Below are positions 26,051 through 34,031 of a stretch of DNA of 64,000 nt, piece after piece. The stretch covers positions 62,001 through 126,000 of the forward strand of contig JBHJHE010000005.1 of assembly GCA_050331095.1 (NCBI GenBank), read 5' to 3'. Under the pieces are notes generated by a model that worked only from the letters and a program-made list of their open reading frames with translations, made no database searches and was not told the DNA's origin. The stretch is from MED-G105 sp050331095. Its GTDB lineage: Bacteria; Pseudomonadota; Alphaproteobacteria; Caulobacterales; Parvularculaceae. The first letter of the stretch is position 1, and each line of letters opens with the position of its first letter. The translations under genes and the position numbers were made by a program.

Positions 26051-26749
26051 ATGAAGAAAACCCGCGACAACGCAGCAAAGGCCCTCGAGGGCCTCCTCTT
26101 CGACGGCATGACGATCATGGCCGGCGGCTTCGGCCTTTGCGGCATTCCGGAGAACTGCATCGCCGCTATCCGCGACGCCGGCGTCAAAGACCTCACGATC
26201 ATCTCGAACAATTGCGGCGTCGACGATTTCGGTCTCGGCGTCCTCCTCGCGACGCGCCAGATCAAAAAGATGGTCTCGTCCTATGTCGGCGAGAACAAAG
26301 AGTTCGAACGCCAGTATCTCGCCGGCGAACTGGAGCTCGAATTCAACCCTCAGGGCACGCTCGCCGAACGCATCCGCGCCGGCGGCGCGGGGATCCCCGG
26401 TTTCTACACGAAGACCGGCGTCGGCACCGTAATCGCCGAAGGCAAGGATCACAGAGACTTCGACGGCGAGACCTACGTCATGGAGACCGGGCTCGTCGCC
26501 GACCTCTCGATCGTCAAAGCCTGGAAGGGCGACGCGCAGGGCAATCTCATCTACCGCAAGACCGCGCGCAATTTTAACCCGATGATGGCGACCGCCGGCA
26601 AGGCGACAGTGGCCGAGGTCGAAGAGCTCGTCCCCGTCGGCGCTCTAGATCCGGACAGTATCCACACGGCCGGCGTTTTCGTGCAGCGGATCTTCGCCGG
26701 CGAGCATGAAAAACGCATCGAACAGCGCACCGTGCGCGAACGCGCCTGA
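26051..26749 (+). CDS. scoA: 3-oxoacid CoA-transferase subunit A
   Basis: This 232-residue subunit of a succinyl-CoA:3-ketoacid-type transferase begins MKKTRDNAAKALEGL. It has the CoA-transferase family I motifs MAGGFGLCGIPENCI, TIISNNCGVDDFGLG and GIPGFYTKTGVGT. It pairs with the subunit B gene 25 bp downstream. The complex moves CoA between succinate and acetoacetate, using ketone bodies. The fumarylacetoacetase in this window would produce acetoacetate, one possible substrate source. Confidence 0.93.
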   Translation: MKKTRDNAAKALEGLLFDGMTIMAGGFGLCGIPENCIAAIRDAGVKDLTIISNNCGVDDFGLGVLLATRQIKKMVSSYVGENKEFERQYLAGELELEFNPQGTLAERIRAGGAGIPGFYTKTGVGTVIAEGKDHRDFDGETYVMETGLVADLSIVKAWKGDAQGNLIYRKTARNFNPMMATAGKATVAEVEELVPVGALDPDSIHTAGVFVQRIFAGEHEKRIEQRTVRERA

Positions 26750-26774
26750 CCGGCCTTTCGAGGAGGACGCACCC

Positions 26775-27413
26775 ATGCCCTGGGACCGCAACCAAATGGC
26801 CGAGCGCGCCGCGCGGGAACTGGAAGACGGCTTCTACGTCAATCTCGGCATCGGCATCCCGACGCTCGTCGCCAACTATATCCCCGAGGGCGTCGACGTG
26901 ACGCTGCAGTCCGAGAACGGGATGCTCGGCATGGGGCCGTTTCCGTATGAGGACGAGGTCGACCCCGACCTGATCAACGCCGGCAAGCAAACGATCACCG
27001 AGCTTGACCGCACGTCCTACTTTTCAAGCGCCGACAGTTTCGGAATGATCCGTGGGGGGCACATCGACCTGTCGATCCTTGGCGCGATGGAGGTTTCCGA
27101 GACGGGCGACCTCGCCAACTGGATGATCCCCGGCAAGATGGTGAAGGGCATGGGCGGTGCGATGGACCTCGTCGCCGGCGTCAAGCGCGTCGTCGTCGTC
27201 ATGGACCACGCCTCGAAGTCCGGCGCGCCGAAACTGCTCCACGAATGCGCATTGCCGCTCACGGGCAAGGCCGTCGTCGACCTCGTGATCACCAATCTCG
27301 GCGTGTTCGAGGTCGCCCGCGGCAAGGGCATGCGGCTCATCGAGCTCGCGCCCGACGTTTCCCTCGACGACGTCAAATCGCAAACCGAAGCGACGTTCGA
27401 GGCCGCCGCGTAA
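26775..27413 (+). CDS. scoB: 3-oxoacid CoA-transferase subunit B
   Basis: This 212-residue catalytic subunit begins at ATG 26775, after GAGGAGG. It contains YVNLGIGIPTLVANY and the glutamate-bearing SENGMLGMGPFP that forms the glutamyl-CoA intermediate. GGHIDLSILGAMEV and GAMDLVAGVKRVVV are typical of the family. The stop is TAA. It is immediately followed by a GT2 gene on the same strand (23 bp), which is functionally unrelated. Confidence 0.93.
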   Translation: MPWDRNQMAERAARELEDGFYVNLGIGIPTLVANYIPEGVDVTLQSENGMLGMGPFPYEDEVDPDLINAGKQTITELDRTSYFSSADSFGMIRGGHIDLSILGAMEVSETGDLANWMIPGKMVKGMGGAMDLVAGVKRVVVVMDHASKSGAPKLLHECALPLTGKAVVDLVITNLGVFEVARGKGMRLIELAPDVSLDDVKSQTEATFEAAA

Positions 27414-27436
27414 CCGAAAAAGGCCGGGGGGCCGAC

Positions 27437-28213
27437 ATGGCGAAGGCGACATCACCGGCCGAGGGGCTTGCGCGCCTTCCCGTCGTTGCGCTTGTCACCG
27501 CCTACAACGAGGCGGCGACGATCGGCCCTGTGATCGACGCGCTCCTTGCGTGTCCCGACGTCGACCGCGTTCACGTCGTCGACGACGCGTCGACGGACGA
27601 CACGCGCGCCGTCGCCCGCCGCCGCGGCGTCGAGGTGACGACCCTTCCGACCCGCGTGCCCGTCGGCCGCGCCATCATGAGCCATCTCGACGTCGTCACG
27701 GACGAGGCGCTGCTTTTCTGGTGCGACGCCGACCTTGTAGGCCTGGAGCCCGATTACGTCAGTGCGCTGATCGCGAGGCGCCGCGCCGGCGACGTCGGTC
27801 AGGCCTTCGGCTCGCGCGGCGTGCCGCTCAACTGGCCGGGCCCCTTGCGTGCGTTCGCGCGGCCCCTGTGGACCTACGCCTTCGCGCCGATTTCCGGCGA
27901 GCGCGTCGTTCTGCGTTCGGACTTCGTCAAGGCGATCCGCCTCGCGAACGAGCTCGGCTGGTCGGAGACGATGCGCGGTTACGGCGTCGTTCTTTTCCTC
28001 AACTGGTGGGTCGGAAAATTCGCAAACGGATCGACGGCGCTCTATTTCGACAAGCTTCGCCAACGCCAGAAGTATCAGAAATGGGGTCGCCGCGCCGCGC
28101 TCCTGATGGTCCGCCAGTGGCTGCAGTTCGCCTGGGTGTGGCTGAAGATCCGCCTCAACGCCGGCCGCATAGAGCGCCTCGCGGCGCGCGAGCCGGCGGC
28201 GGCCGCGGCGTAG
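27437..28213 (+). CDS. family 2 glycosyltransferase (soluble)
   Basis: This 258-residue GT2 protein has LPVVALVTAYNEAATIGPVID near the N-terminus, VVDDASTDDTRAVA and an FWCDADLVGLEP D-x-D-type motif. The C-terminal part has no clear transmembrane helix, apart from moderately hydrophobic MVRQWLQFAWVWLKI. It is a short enzyme and its acceptor is unknown. It ends in EPAAAAA then TAG, and a copy of the 107-bp repeat lies 51 bp beyond. A position near scoAB gives no hint to function. Confidence 0.83.
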   Translation: MAKATSPAEGLARLPVVALVTAYNEAATIGPVIDALLACPDVDRVHVVDDASTDDTRAVARRRGVEVTTLPTRVPVGRAIMSHLDVVTDEALLFWCDADLVGLEPDYVSALIARRRAGDVGQAFGSRGVPLNWPGPLRAFARPLWTYAFAPISGERVVLRSDFVKAIRLANELGWSETMRGYGVVLFLNWWVGKFANGSTALYFDKLRQRQKYQKWGRRAALLMVRQWLQFAWVWLKIRLNAGRIERLAAREPAAAAA

Positions 28214-28264
28214 TCGGCGCAAGACGCTTCCTCTTCCCGTCACGCACAGACGCTGCCGGAACGC

Positions 28265-28371
28265 CTAGAGCATAACGTTTGCTGATTGAATCAGTTGGAT
28301 GCTCTAGATTCTAGGGTTTGAGCGCCTGAAACGGTCTTCGCCCGGTCCAAGCTGAACGCCCGGCGCTCTAG
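28265..28371 (+). repeat. 107-bp interspersed hairpin repeat, copy 3
   Basis: It has the same length and orientation as the copy at 1055-1161 and about 98 of 107 identical bases by hand alignment. The arms TAGAGCAT and ATGCTCTA and the inner CTGATTGAATCAG are perfect. It lies 51 bp after the GT2 stop. Identity this high in intergenic DNA indicates a mobile or recently spread element, or conserved function. Confidence 0.88.
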
Positions 28372-28663
28372 CATGGGCCGCGTACGACGCTTGCGTTAAT
28401 TCGGGCGGCCTGTGCATCCACAGCATCGGATCAGACAACTGATCGTCGATCTCGCTGTGGTGTCGAAAGAGCGCGCGACCTATGTCGACGGGCGGCCGCA
28501 CGAAAAACGGGACGTTGCAGAGTGTGGCAGTCGACGCGACGCCTTCCTGCGAGGCGACGGCCAGCAGGTTCCCCTGCTCTCGGATAAAACCACATGGAAT
28601 GAGAAAGAGTTCGTAGCGCCCGTCGCGACGTTCGGCGACCCCGGAGAATTGATGCGGTCGCCT
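28372..28663. other. intergenic stretch, about 290 bp, no gene assigned
   Basis: Between the repeat and the next gene, on the opposite strand, the sequence has no recognisable protein signature. Short open frames in both directions look like random GC-rich ORFs. It has lower GC patches (GATAAAACCACATGGAATGAG) than the neighbouring genes. Confidence 0.4.
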
Positions 28664-29158
28664 TCACTCCGGACGCCTCTCCCGCGCGCGAGAGAGGAGA
28701 CGTCGCGCTGACGGATCCTCCGCCCTTGTCCACTCGGAATCGCAGCGAAGTTCTTCCGGGATTTCAGAAAGTATGTCTGCGGGGCCTTCGACGTCCCACT
28801 GATGTTCGTAGCCGCCCGAGACGTGGTCGACGACTTTGACGCGGCCTCCATTGCGGGCCAGCCAGTTTTCCGCCCACAGATAATTGTCCGACGGCGCGTC
28901 GTCGGCGTCCATGACGAAAATCGATTCACGGCGCGCATCTTCATCGTCAGCCGCTGTCTCGCGCCGCCTCCGCGCCGCTCGGTGCATGATCTGGGCCAGC
29001 GCCGCGCCGACGATGACGCCTGCGCCGACGCCATATAAGATCCCATCGTCGACGCCATGCGCCGTCTGCAAGACCGCGCCGACTTTCACTCCCGCCGCGG
29101 CGCAGGCGAACACGGCTAGGGGGCCGATCCACGGCCGGCTTAGGAGACGGCGTTCCAA
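28664..29158 (-). CDS. small hypothetical membrane protein
   Basis: I do not recognise this family. The frame encodes about 164 residues if it starts at the TTG at 29158, 30 bp after the upstream gene's stop; no ATG is in frame nearby and other starts are possible. Residues about 8-50 form one or two hydrophobic helices (IGPLAVFACAAAGVKVGAVL and ILYGVGAGVIVGAALAQIM), then a basic patch RRRRE. The C-terminal part is soluble and hydrophilic (SDNYLWAENWLARNGGRVKV). It probably shares a transcript with the exported protein upstream. Low confidence on boundaries. Confidence 0.5.
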   Translation of the reverse strand: MERRLLSRPWIGPLAVFACAAAGVKVGAVLQTAHGVDDGILYGVGAGVIVGAALAQIMHRAARRRRETAADDEDARRESIFVMDADDAPSDNYLWAENWLARNGGRVKVVDHVSGGYEHQWDVEGPADILSEIPEELRCDSEWTRAEDPSARRLLSRARERRPE

Positions 29159-29187
29159 CGCCTGGGTCCTTCGGTCGCGGCCATAGC

Positions 29188-29886
29188 CTAACGCGCCTCT
29201 TCTTCGTCCGTGGCCGCCCCATCCATAAACTCGAAGTCGTCGAAGCGGACGACGTAGCTTTCGTCGACGTCGGAGAAGACGCGCCGGCCCTTGGCGCGCC
29301 ATTTGACGTAGGTCATGAGCGCCGGCGCGCCGGGGGCCGGGCGCTCGAAATTCTGCACGAACTCGAATTCGGAGAGTTTCGAGGCGACGTTCGGCTTGAA
29401 GGGTTCGAGCGCCCGGATCGCGTAGGTCGCGAGGCGGCCATCTTCATTGTCGACGACGAGGCGCGTCTCGAGTTTCTCGCGCACCTCGTCGAGATCGTCC
29501 GGCGTTTGCGGCGAGGTGAACTCGTAGACGGTCGTTGCGTCGGTCTCCTCAAGCCGCGTCACGTTGCGCAAGTGTGGGCGATAGTCCGCATAGAGAAGCC
29601 CGCCGGGCTCGGATTCGACGCGTGACCAGGTGCGGAACTTTTTCGGTCCCGCGCCGGAGAGCGCCTCGGGGTCGCCCTCGACAATGGTCCAATCGTCCGC
29701 CGGCGCGTCGTAGCGCGCGACGACCGGCGGCTCGTTCTCCCACTCGAACGTCATGGTGTAGGAGACGCGGGTCTCCGCGAGCGCCTCTGCCTCGTCAAGC
29801 GCGGCGTCGACCGGGGCGGGCAGATCTTGCGCCTGCGCCGCCCCAGCAAGAGCGGCGATGGCGAACGACATGGCGATGCGTCTCAT
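29188..29886 (-). CDS. exported hypothetical protein
   Basis: This 232-residue protein carries an N-terminal signal peptide (MRRIAMSFAIAALAGAAQA, likely cleaved after AQA) and a soluble domain with many beta-type segments, such as YTMTFEWENEPPVVARYD and VVRFDDFEFMDG. I recognise no domain or catalytic motif. It ends with EEEAR and TAG. The start ATG at 29886 is 11 bp after the gamma-carbonic-anhydrase stop, suggesting coupling. A periplasmic or outer-membrane-associated role is likely. Confidence 0.72.
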   Translation of the reverse strand: MRRIAMSFAIAALAGAAQAQDLPAPVDAALDEAEALAETRVSYTMTFEWENEPPVVARYDAPADDWTIVEGDPEALSGAGPKKFRTWSRVESEPGGLLYADYRPHLRNVTRLEETDATTVYEFTSPQTPDDLDEVREKLETRLVVDNEDGRLATYAIRALEPFKPNVASKLSEFEFVQNFERPAPGAPALMTYVKWRAKGRRVFSDVDESYVVRFDDFEFMDGAATDEEEAR

Positions 29887-29896
29887 GAAAACCGTC

Positions 29897-30427
29897 CTAT
29901 CGCTGATCGAGGGCGTCGGCGTGGCGGCGCGCCTCCTCAATGTAATGGGCGCTCCCGAGGCGGGCGGCGTCCGCCTCGCCGGGCTTCATGTCGCGGAACT
30001 TTTTCGCCGGCGCGCCGGCCCAGAGCTCGCCCGCGGGCACGGTCTTGCCGCCGGTGAGGAACGCCCCCGCGGCGAGCATGGCGCCGGTTTCGACGCGCGA
30101 TCCGTCGAGCATCGTCGCGGCCATGCCGACGAAGCCGAAATCCTCGATCGTCGCGCCGTGGAGGAGGGCGCGGTGGCCGACGAGCGCGCCCTCGCCGATG
30201 AGGGTCGGCAGGCCGCCGATCGCGGGGTTGTCGACATGGACGATCGTTCCGTCCTGCACGTTGGCGCCCGCGCCGACGACGATGCGGTTTTCGTCCCCTC
30301 GCAAAACGCAGCCGTACCAGACTGAGGCGTTAGGCCCGACCGTGACGTCGCCGCAGACGACGGCGCCCGGCGCGATGAAGGCGCTCGGGTCGATCGACGG
30401 GCGTTTGTCGCCGATGGCGAAGATCAT
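29897..30427 (-). CDS. gamma-class carbonic anhydrase family protein
   Basis: This 176-residue left-handed beta-helix protein starts MIFAIGDKRPSI (ATG 30427; 30436 also possible). It contains VWYGCVLRGDENRIVVGAGANVQDGTIVHVDN and VGHRALLHGATIEDFGFVGMAATML, the zinc-histidine positions of the gamma-CA/YrdA/PaaY group. Most bacterial members bind zinc and may be acyltransferase-like or weak carbonic anhydrases; the real activity is uncertain. The start lies 17 bp past the maleylacetoacetate isomerase stop and the gene is the second of a three-gene run. Confidence 0.87.
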   Translation of the reverse strand: MIFAIGDKRPSIDPSAFIAPGAVVCGDVTVGPNASVWYGCVLRGDENRIVVGAGANVQDGTIVHVDNPAIGGLPTLIGEGALVGHRALLHGATIEDFGFVGMAATMLDGSRVETGAMLAAGAFLTGGKTVPAGELWAGAPAKKFRDMKPGEADAARLGSAHYIEEARRHADALDQR

Positions 30428-30444
30428 GGGCTCCATAACGCGGC

Positions 30445-31080
30445 TCACGGGGCGTCGGGCTGGCGTTCGGGGCGGGCGCGCTGGAACGCGTCGAGCTCCG
30501 CGCAGCGCGCCTCGATCTCAACGAGCTTCGCGAAGCGGTCGACGTCGACGCCGAACCGTCGGGAGGCGAACATCTGTGGAATGAGGAAGGCTTCTGCGAG
30601 GCCCGGCCGGTCGCCGACGCAGAAGTCTCCGCCATGCCGCGCGGCCATCGCCTCGACGCCGTCGAGGGCGCCGCCGGCCCAGCGGTTCAGCCAGTCGGCC
30701 ATGGCGTCGTCGTCGAAGCCCTTATCGTTCTTCAAAAAGCGCTGCACCCGGAGGTTCATGAAGGGCTGGCCCTCGCAGGCGATCGAGGCGGCGATGGCCC
30801 TGGCCGCTGCCCGCGCGGCCGCCCCCTCGGGCAGGATCGGCTTGGCGCTCCGGGTCTCTTCGAGATACTCCGCGATCGCCAGGGACTGGACGACCATCGC
30901 GCCGTCGTCGTCCTCTAGCGCGGGCACGAGGCCCTGCGGCTGGCGGGCCCGGTGGTCGGCCTCGTTCTGCTCGCCGGCGAGCAGGTTCACGGGCGTGTAA
31001 TCGTAGGCGAGGCCCTTGAGGTTCAGGACGATCCGTACGCGGTAGGTCGCGCTCGATCGCCAGTAGCCGAACAGCCGCAT
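30445..31080 (-). CDS. maiA: maleylacetoacetate isomerase (zeta-class GST)
   Basis: This 211-residue glutathione-S-transferase-fold enzyme starts with MRLFGYWRSSATYRVRIVLNL, the SSxxxRVR signature of the zeta class that isomerises maleylacetoacetate to fumarylacetoacetate. NPQGLVPAL is represented by RQPQGLVPALEDD, followed by VQSLAIAEYLEE. The C-terminal all-helical domain contains CEGQPFMNLRVQRFL. It works in the same pathway as the fumarylacetoacetase at 14.3 kb. Start at 31080 chosen by homology. Confidence 0.9.
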   Translation of the reverse strand: MRLFGYWRSSATYRVRIVLNLKGLAYDYTPVNLLAGEQNEADHRARQPQGLVPALEDDDGAMVVQSLAIAEYLEETRSAKPILPEGAAARAAARAIAASIACEGQPFMNLRVQRFLKNDKGFDDDAMADWLNRWAGGALDGVEAMAARHGGDFCVGDRPGLAEAFLIPQMFASRRFGVDVDRFAKLVEIEARCAELDAFQRARPERQPDAP

Positions 31081-31330
31081 GCGGCCCGCTCCTTCACGTC
31101 GCTTCGTCACGACATGGTGGCGCCATTTGGCGCGCGGCGCATCCTTGAAGGAATTGCGTTCGATGACGGCGAGCGCCGCCGCCGGCGCAAAGCGGCGACG
31201 CGCCGGCGGCGGTCAGGTCGGCGAGCGACGGGCCCGCATGAGGAAGCGGCGGCGTCACGTCACAGGGCTCGTCGCGAGCCGCTGCAACCATAGGTCGAGG
31301 CGCGTTAACGCCCAGTGACGGCCGGGCGCC

Positions 31331-31663
31331 TCATTGCGCGGTTTCCGCCGCCACCCAGTCGAGAAACGCCGCCGCCGAGCCGCGCGCCGCGACGTCGATC
31401 GCCAGAACCGCAGGGGTCTCGTAAGGGTGCAGCGCGGCGATGCGGTCGGCGGCGGCCTCGGCCCTGGCGTCGGTGGTTTTGACGATCATCGCGACCTCCT
31501 CGGCGTGGGCGATCGCGCCCTCCCAGCGATAGGTCGCGCGCACGCTTGGGAGGGCGTTGACGCAGGCCGCGAGCCGCTCTTCGACGAGCGCCGCGGCGAT
31601 GGCGTCTGCGGTCTCGACGTCCGGCGCGACGCAATAAAGAAGAACGACGGTCGGGCCGGGCAT
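31331..31663 (-). CDS. cutA: divalent-cation tolerance protein CutA
   Basis: This 110-residue CutA1 protein starts MPGPTVVLLYCVAPDVE and has the family motifs LAACVNALPSVRATYRWEG and HAEEVAMIVKTT, with HPYETPAVLAIDV following. CutA forms trimers and is linked to copper and divalent-metal tolerance; its exact role is unsettled. It faces queC on the other strand; the CutA start codon lies 52 bp from the start I use for queC. Confidence 0.92.
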   Translation of the reverse strand: MPGPTVVLLYCVAPDVETADAIAAALVEERLAACVNALPSVRATYRWEGAIAHAEEVAMIVKTTDARAEAAADRIAALHPYETPAVLAIDVAARGSAAAFLDWVAAETAQ

Positions 31664-31715
31664 GGGGCGGGCTCGGCTTGACGGCGCGACGATGCTGCGC
31701 GAGGCCTCGCCGGTC

Positions 31716-32441
31716 ATGCAACCGCTTTCGCCGTCACGCGCGCTCGTTTTGTTCTCGGGCGGGCAGGATTCCTCGATCGTCCTCGCCTGGGCGCTTGCGC
31801 GGTTCGCCCGCGTCGACACGGTGGGCTTCGCCTACGGCCAGCGCCACGCGGTGGAGCTCGAGGCGCGGCGAAACGTTCGCGCGGCGCGCGCCGAGGCGTT
31901 CCCGGCATGGGCCGCGCGGCTTGGCGACGACGCCGTCCTCGACCTCGCCGCACTTGGCTAGATCAGCGACACGGCGCTGACGCGCGAGCGGGAGATCAAG
32001 CACGCTGCGAGCGGCCTTCCGACGACCTTCGTACCCGGCCGCAACCTCGTTTTCCTCACGCTCGCCGGCGCCCAGGCCCATCGCCTTGGCGCCGGCGTCC
32101 TCGCTGCGGGCATGTGCGAGATCGACGCTTCCGGCTATCCTGACTGCCGCGGCCCGGCGCTAGCCGCGCAGGTCGAGGCCCTGCGCCTCGGAATGGACGC
32201 CGACATTCGTCTGGAGACGCCGCTTTTGCGCATGTCGAATGGCGACGCCTGGCACCTGGCCGAAGAACTCGGCGGCGGGCGCCTCGTCGAGAACGTCCGT
32301 GAAGGCTCGCACACTTGTTATCTCGGCGAACGCGGCCGGCGCCATGACTGGGGCTATGGCTGCGGCGCGTGCCCCGCCTGCCGCATCCGCGCCGACGGCT
32401 GGCGCGATTACGCCCAAGGCGGACGATCGGGCGCGGCGTGA
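31716..32441 (+). CDS. queC: 7-cyano-7-deazaguanine synthase (QueC) with one in-frame TAG
   Basis: QueC makes preQ0, the precursor of queuosine in tRNA, from 7-carboxy-7-deazaguanine, ammonia and ATP. Read across one amber codon (TAG at 31959-31961, codon 82) the frame gives a complete enzyme. Before it are ALVLFSGGQDSS (the P-loop) and GFAYGQRHAVELEARR. After it are ISDTALTRERE, TTFVPGRNLVFLTLAG, AGMCEIDASGYPDCR and the zinc cysteines CYLGERGRRHDWGYGCGACPAC. Nothing is missing, and the pieces stay in one frame. The start may be 31692 or 31716. Its stop overlaps queE. Confidence 0.83.
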
Positions 32442-33079
32442 GGCGATACGCCGTCAAAGAGCGCTACGTCACGCTCCAGGGCGAGGGCGCGCAAGCGGGG
32501 CGCGCGGCGGTGTTCCTGCGCTTTTCCGGCTGCAATCTCTGGAGCGGCCTGGAGCGCGACCGCGCCCGCGCCGTTTGCGACTTCTGCGACACCGATTTCG
32601 TCGGCCAGGACGGGCCGGGCGGCGGTTTCTTCGAAGGGCCCACCGCGCTCGCCGCCCATGTCGCAGCCGCCTGGCGCGAGGAGGCGGGCGGCGGGCGGCC
32701 CTACGTCGTGTGCACCGGCGGCGAGCCGCTGCTCCAGCTCGACGCGCCCGCGATCGACGCGCTCCACGGGGAGGGCTTTGAAGTCGCCGTTGAGACGAAC
32801 GGGACCGTCGCCGCGCCGCCGGGCCTCGACTGGATCTGCGTCAGCCCCAAGGCCGGAGCGCCCCTGCGCCAGCGGTCCGGCCACGAACTGAAGCTCGTCT
32901 ATCCGCAGGCGGACGCGCCGCCGGACGCCTTCGCCGACCTCGCCTTCGACTGGTTCTTCCTCCAGCCGATGGACGGCCCGAAACGCGAGGAGAACACGGC
33001 CGCCGCCATCGCCTATTGCCGCCGCCACGCCCAATGGCGGTTAAGCGTGCAGACGCACAAGTATCTGGGATTGCCGTGA
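32438..33079 (+). CDS. queE: 7-carboxy-7-deazaguanine synthase (radical SAM)
   Basis: This 213-residue radical-SAM enzyme starts at GTG overlapping the queC stop (GTGA). The extended cluster-binding motif of QueE is seen as CNLWSGLERDRARAVCDFC, the CX14CX2C form, and VCTGGEPLLQLDAPAI is the SAM-binding GGEP. It converts 6-carboxy-tetrahydropterin to 7-carboxy-7-deazaguanine. Together with queC it forms the preQ0 part of queuosine synthesis; queD is not in the window. The C-terminal QTHKYLGLP is the usual family end. Confidence 0.93.
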   Translation: MRRYAVKERYVTLQGEGAQAGRAAVFLRFSGCNLWSGLERDRARAVCDFCDTDFVGQDGPGGGFFEGPTALAAHVAAAWREEAGGGRPYVVCTGGEPLLQLDAPAIDALHGEGFEVAVETNGTVAAPPGLDWICVSPKAGAPLRQRSGHELKLVYPQADAPPDAFADLAFDWFFLQPMDGPKREENTAAAIAYCRRHAQWRLSVQTHKYLGLP

Positions 33080-33284
33080 GCGGTGGGGGCGTGAGCGGCC
33101 CGTTGTAGCCCTTGCCGGCGTCCGCATCCTAGGGAACGATTCCTTGGGATCGCGTAGCGAGGGATCTAGAAATTGTCCGATGTCCACGCTCGTTCGAGCC
33201 CTCGCGGCGTGCGCTCGCTGGGATCGGCCGCGCATTGAGAACGTCCGCGCCGAGATCTCGGTGTTTTGGTGTCTGCGCAGGGTC
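33080..33284. other. intergenic region between converging genes
   Basis: About 205 bp separate queE from the next, opposite-strand gene. The sequence GGATCGCGTAGCGAGGGATC gives weak dyad symmetry, with no T-run. No reading frame in it has a family signature. Confidence 0.4.
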
Positions 33285-33896
33285 TCAGGCGGCGTCTTCG
33301 GTCGTTCCCAAAGGCGCGCGCGCGATCAGATATTGCGCGTCGCGGCAGTAGAGGGCCGCGGCGCCGTCGAGAATGTCGAGCGCGCGCGACAGCGCCGTGC
33401 GCGCGGCGCCCACCTCATCGTCCTCGTCGAAGGCGTCGCGCGGGGGCTCGAGCGCGAGGCCGTCCGGCGACGGAGCGAGCCGGGTGGGCGATACGGAGTA
33501 ATGGGCGTGGTCGGCGAGGCGCACGTCGATCTGGCGCTGCGTCCGACCGATCAGCGGCGCGGCGCGTTCGTCGGCGTCTTCGAGCGCGGCGTCGATCGAC
33601 TGGCGCATGTCGTCATAGCGTTCGGCGAGGAGCGCCCGGCCGCCCGCGTCATCGACGTTGGCGACGGTGTCGACGAGGTCGAGCGCCTCTTCGACGATCT
33701 CGCGCACTTGGTCGATGACGGTGAGCGCGGCTTCGATGGCCGCTAGGGCGTCGCGCACGTCCGCGCGCGCAGCGTCAGCCGTCGGTTTCGCGCCGGCGCT
33801 CGACGTCGGCTTCAAGGCGCGAGAGACGCCCGCGGCGACGTTCATCTCTGGCAAGGTCGAATCCTCGGCCGACGATTTCTTTCCGAACCGGAACAT
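33285..33896 (-). CDS. hypothetical coiled-coil protein
   Basis: A 203-residue soluble protein that I do not recognise. Residues about 38-105 form an Ala/Asp/Glu-rich helical region (ARADVRDALAAIEAAL, EIVEEALDLVDTVANVDDA) that looks like a coiled coil or helical hairpin. The C-terminal part is mixed. It lies just downstream of the converging vWA-type gene of the MoxR cluster, so it may be unrelated to that operon. No signal peptide. Confidence 0.65.
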   Translation of the reverse strand: MFRFGKKSSAEDSTLPEMNVAAGVSRALKPTSSAGAKPTADAARADVRDALAAIEAALTVIDQVREIVEEALDLVDTVANVDDAGGRALLAERYDDMRQSIDAALEDADERAAPLIGRTQRQIDVRLADHAHYSVSPTRLAPSPDGLALEPPRDAFDEDDEVGAARTALSRALDILDGAAALYCRDAQYLIARAPLGTTEDAA

Positions 33897-34031
33897 GCCG
33901 CCCCTTGCGCCCCACAGCCATCGCGGCCGCCGCCGTCAAAGTCGCACAGGCTTACGGGGGTTAACTTTTCGAGATCGTAAACGCCGCCGCGATAACTTCG
34001 TCTTTTTCGGCGATGTCCCGTCAAAACCCCG

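Noticed and set aside
28412..28711. Small plus-strand ORF between the repeat and the membrane gene
   Set aside because: No motif and unconvincing codon pattern; it overlaps the opposite-strand gene.
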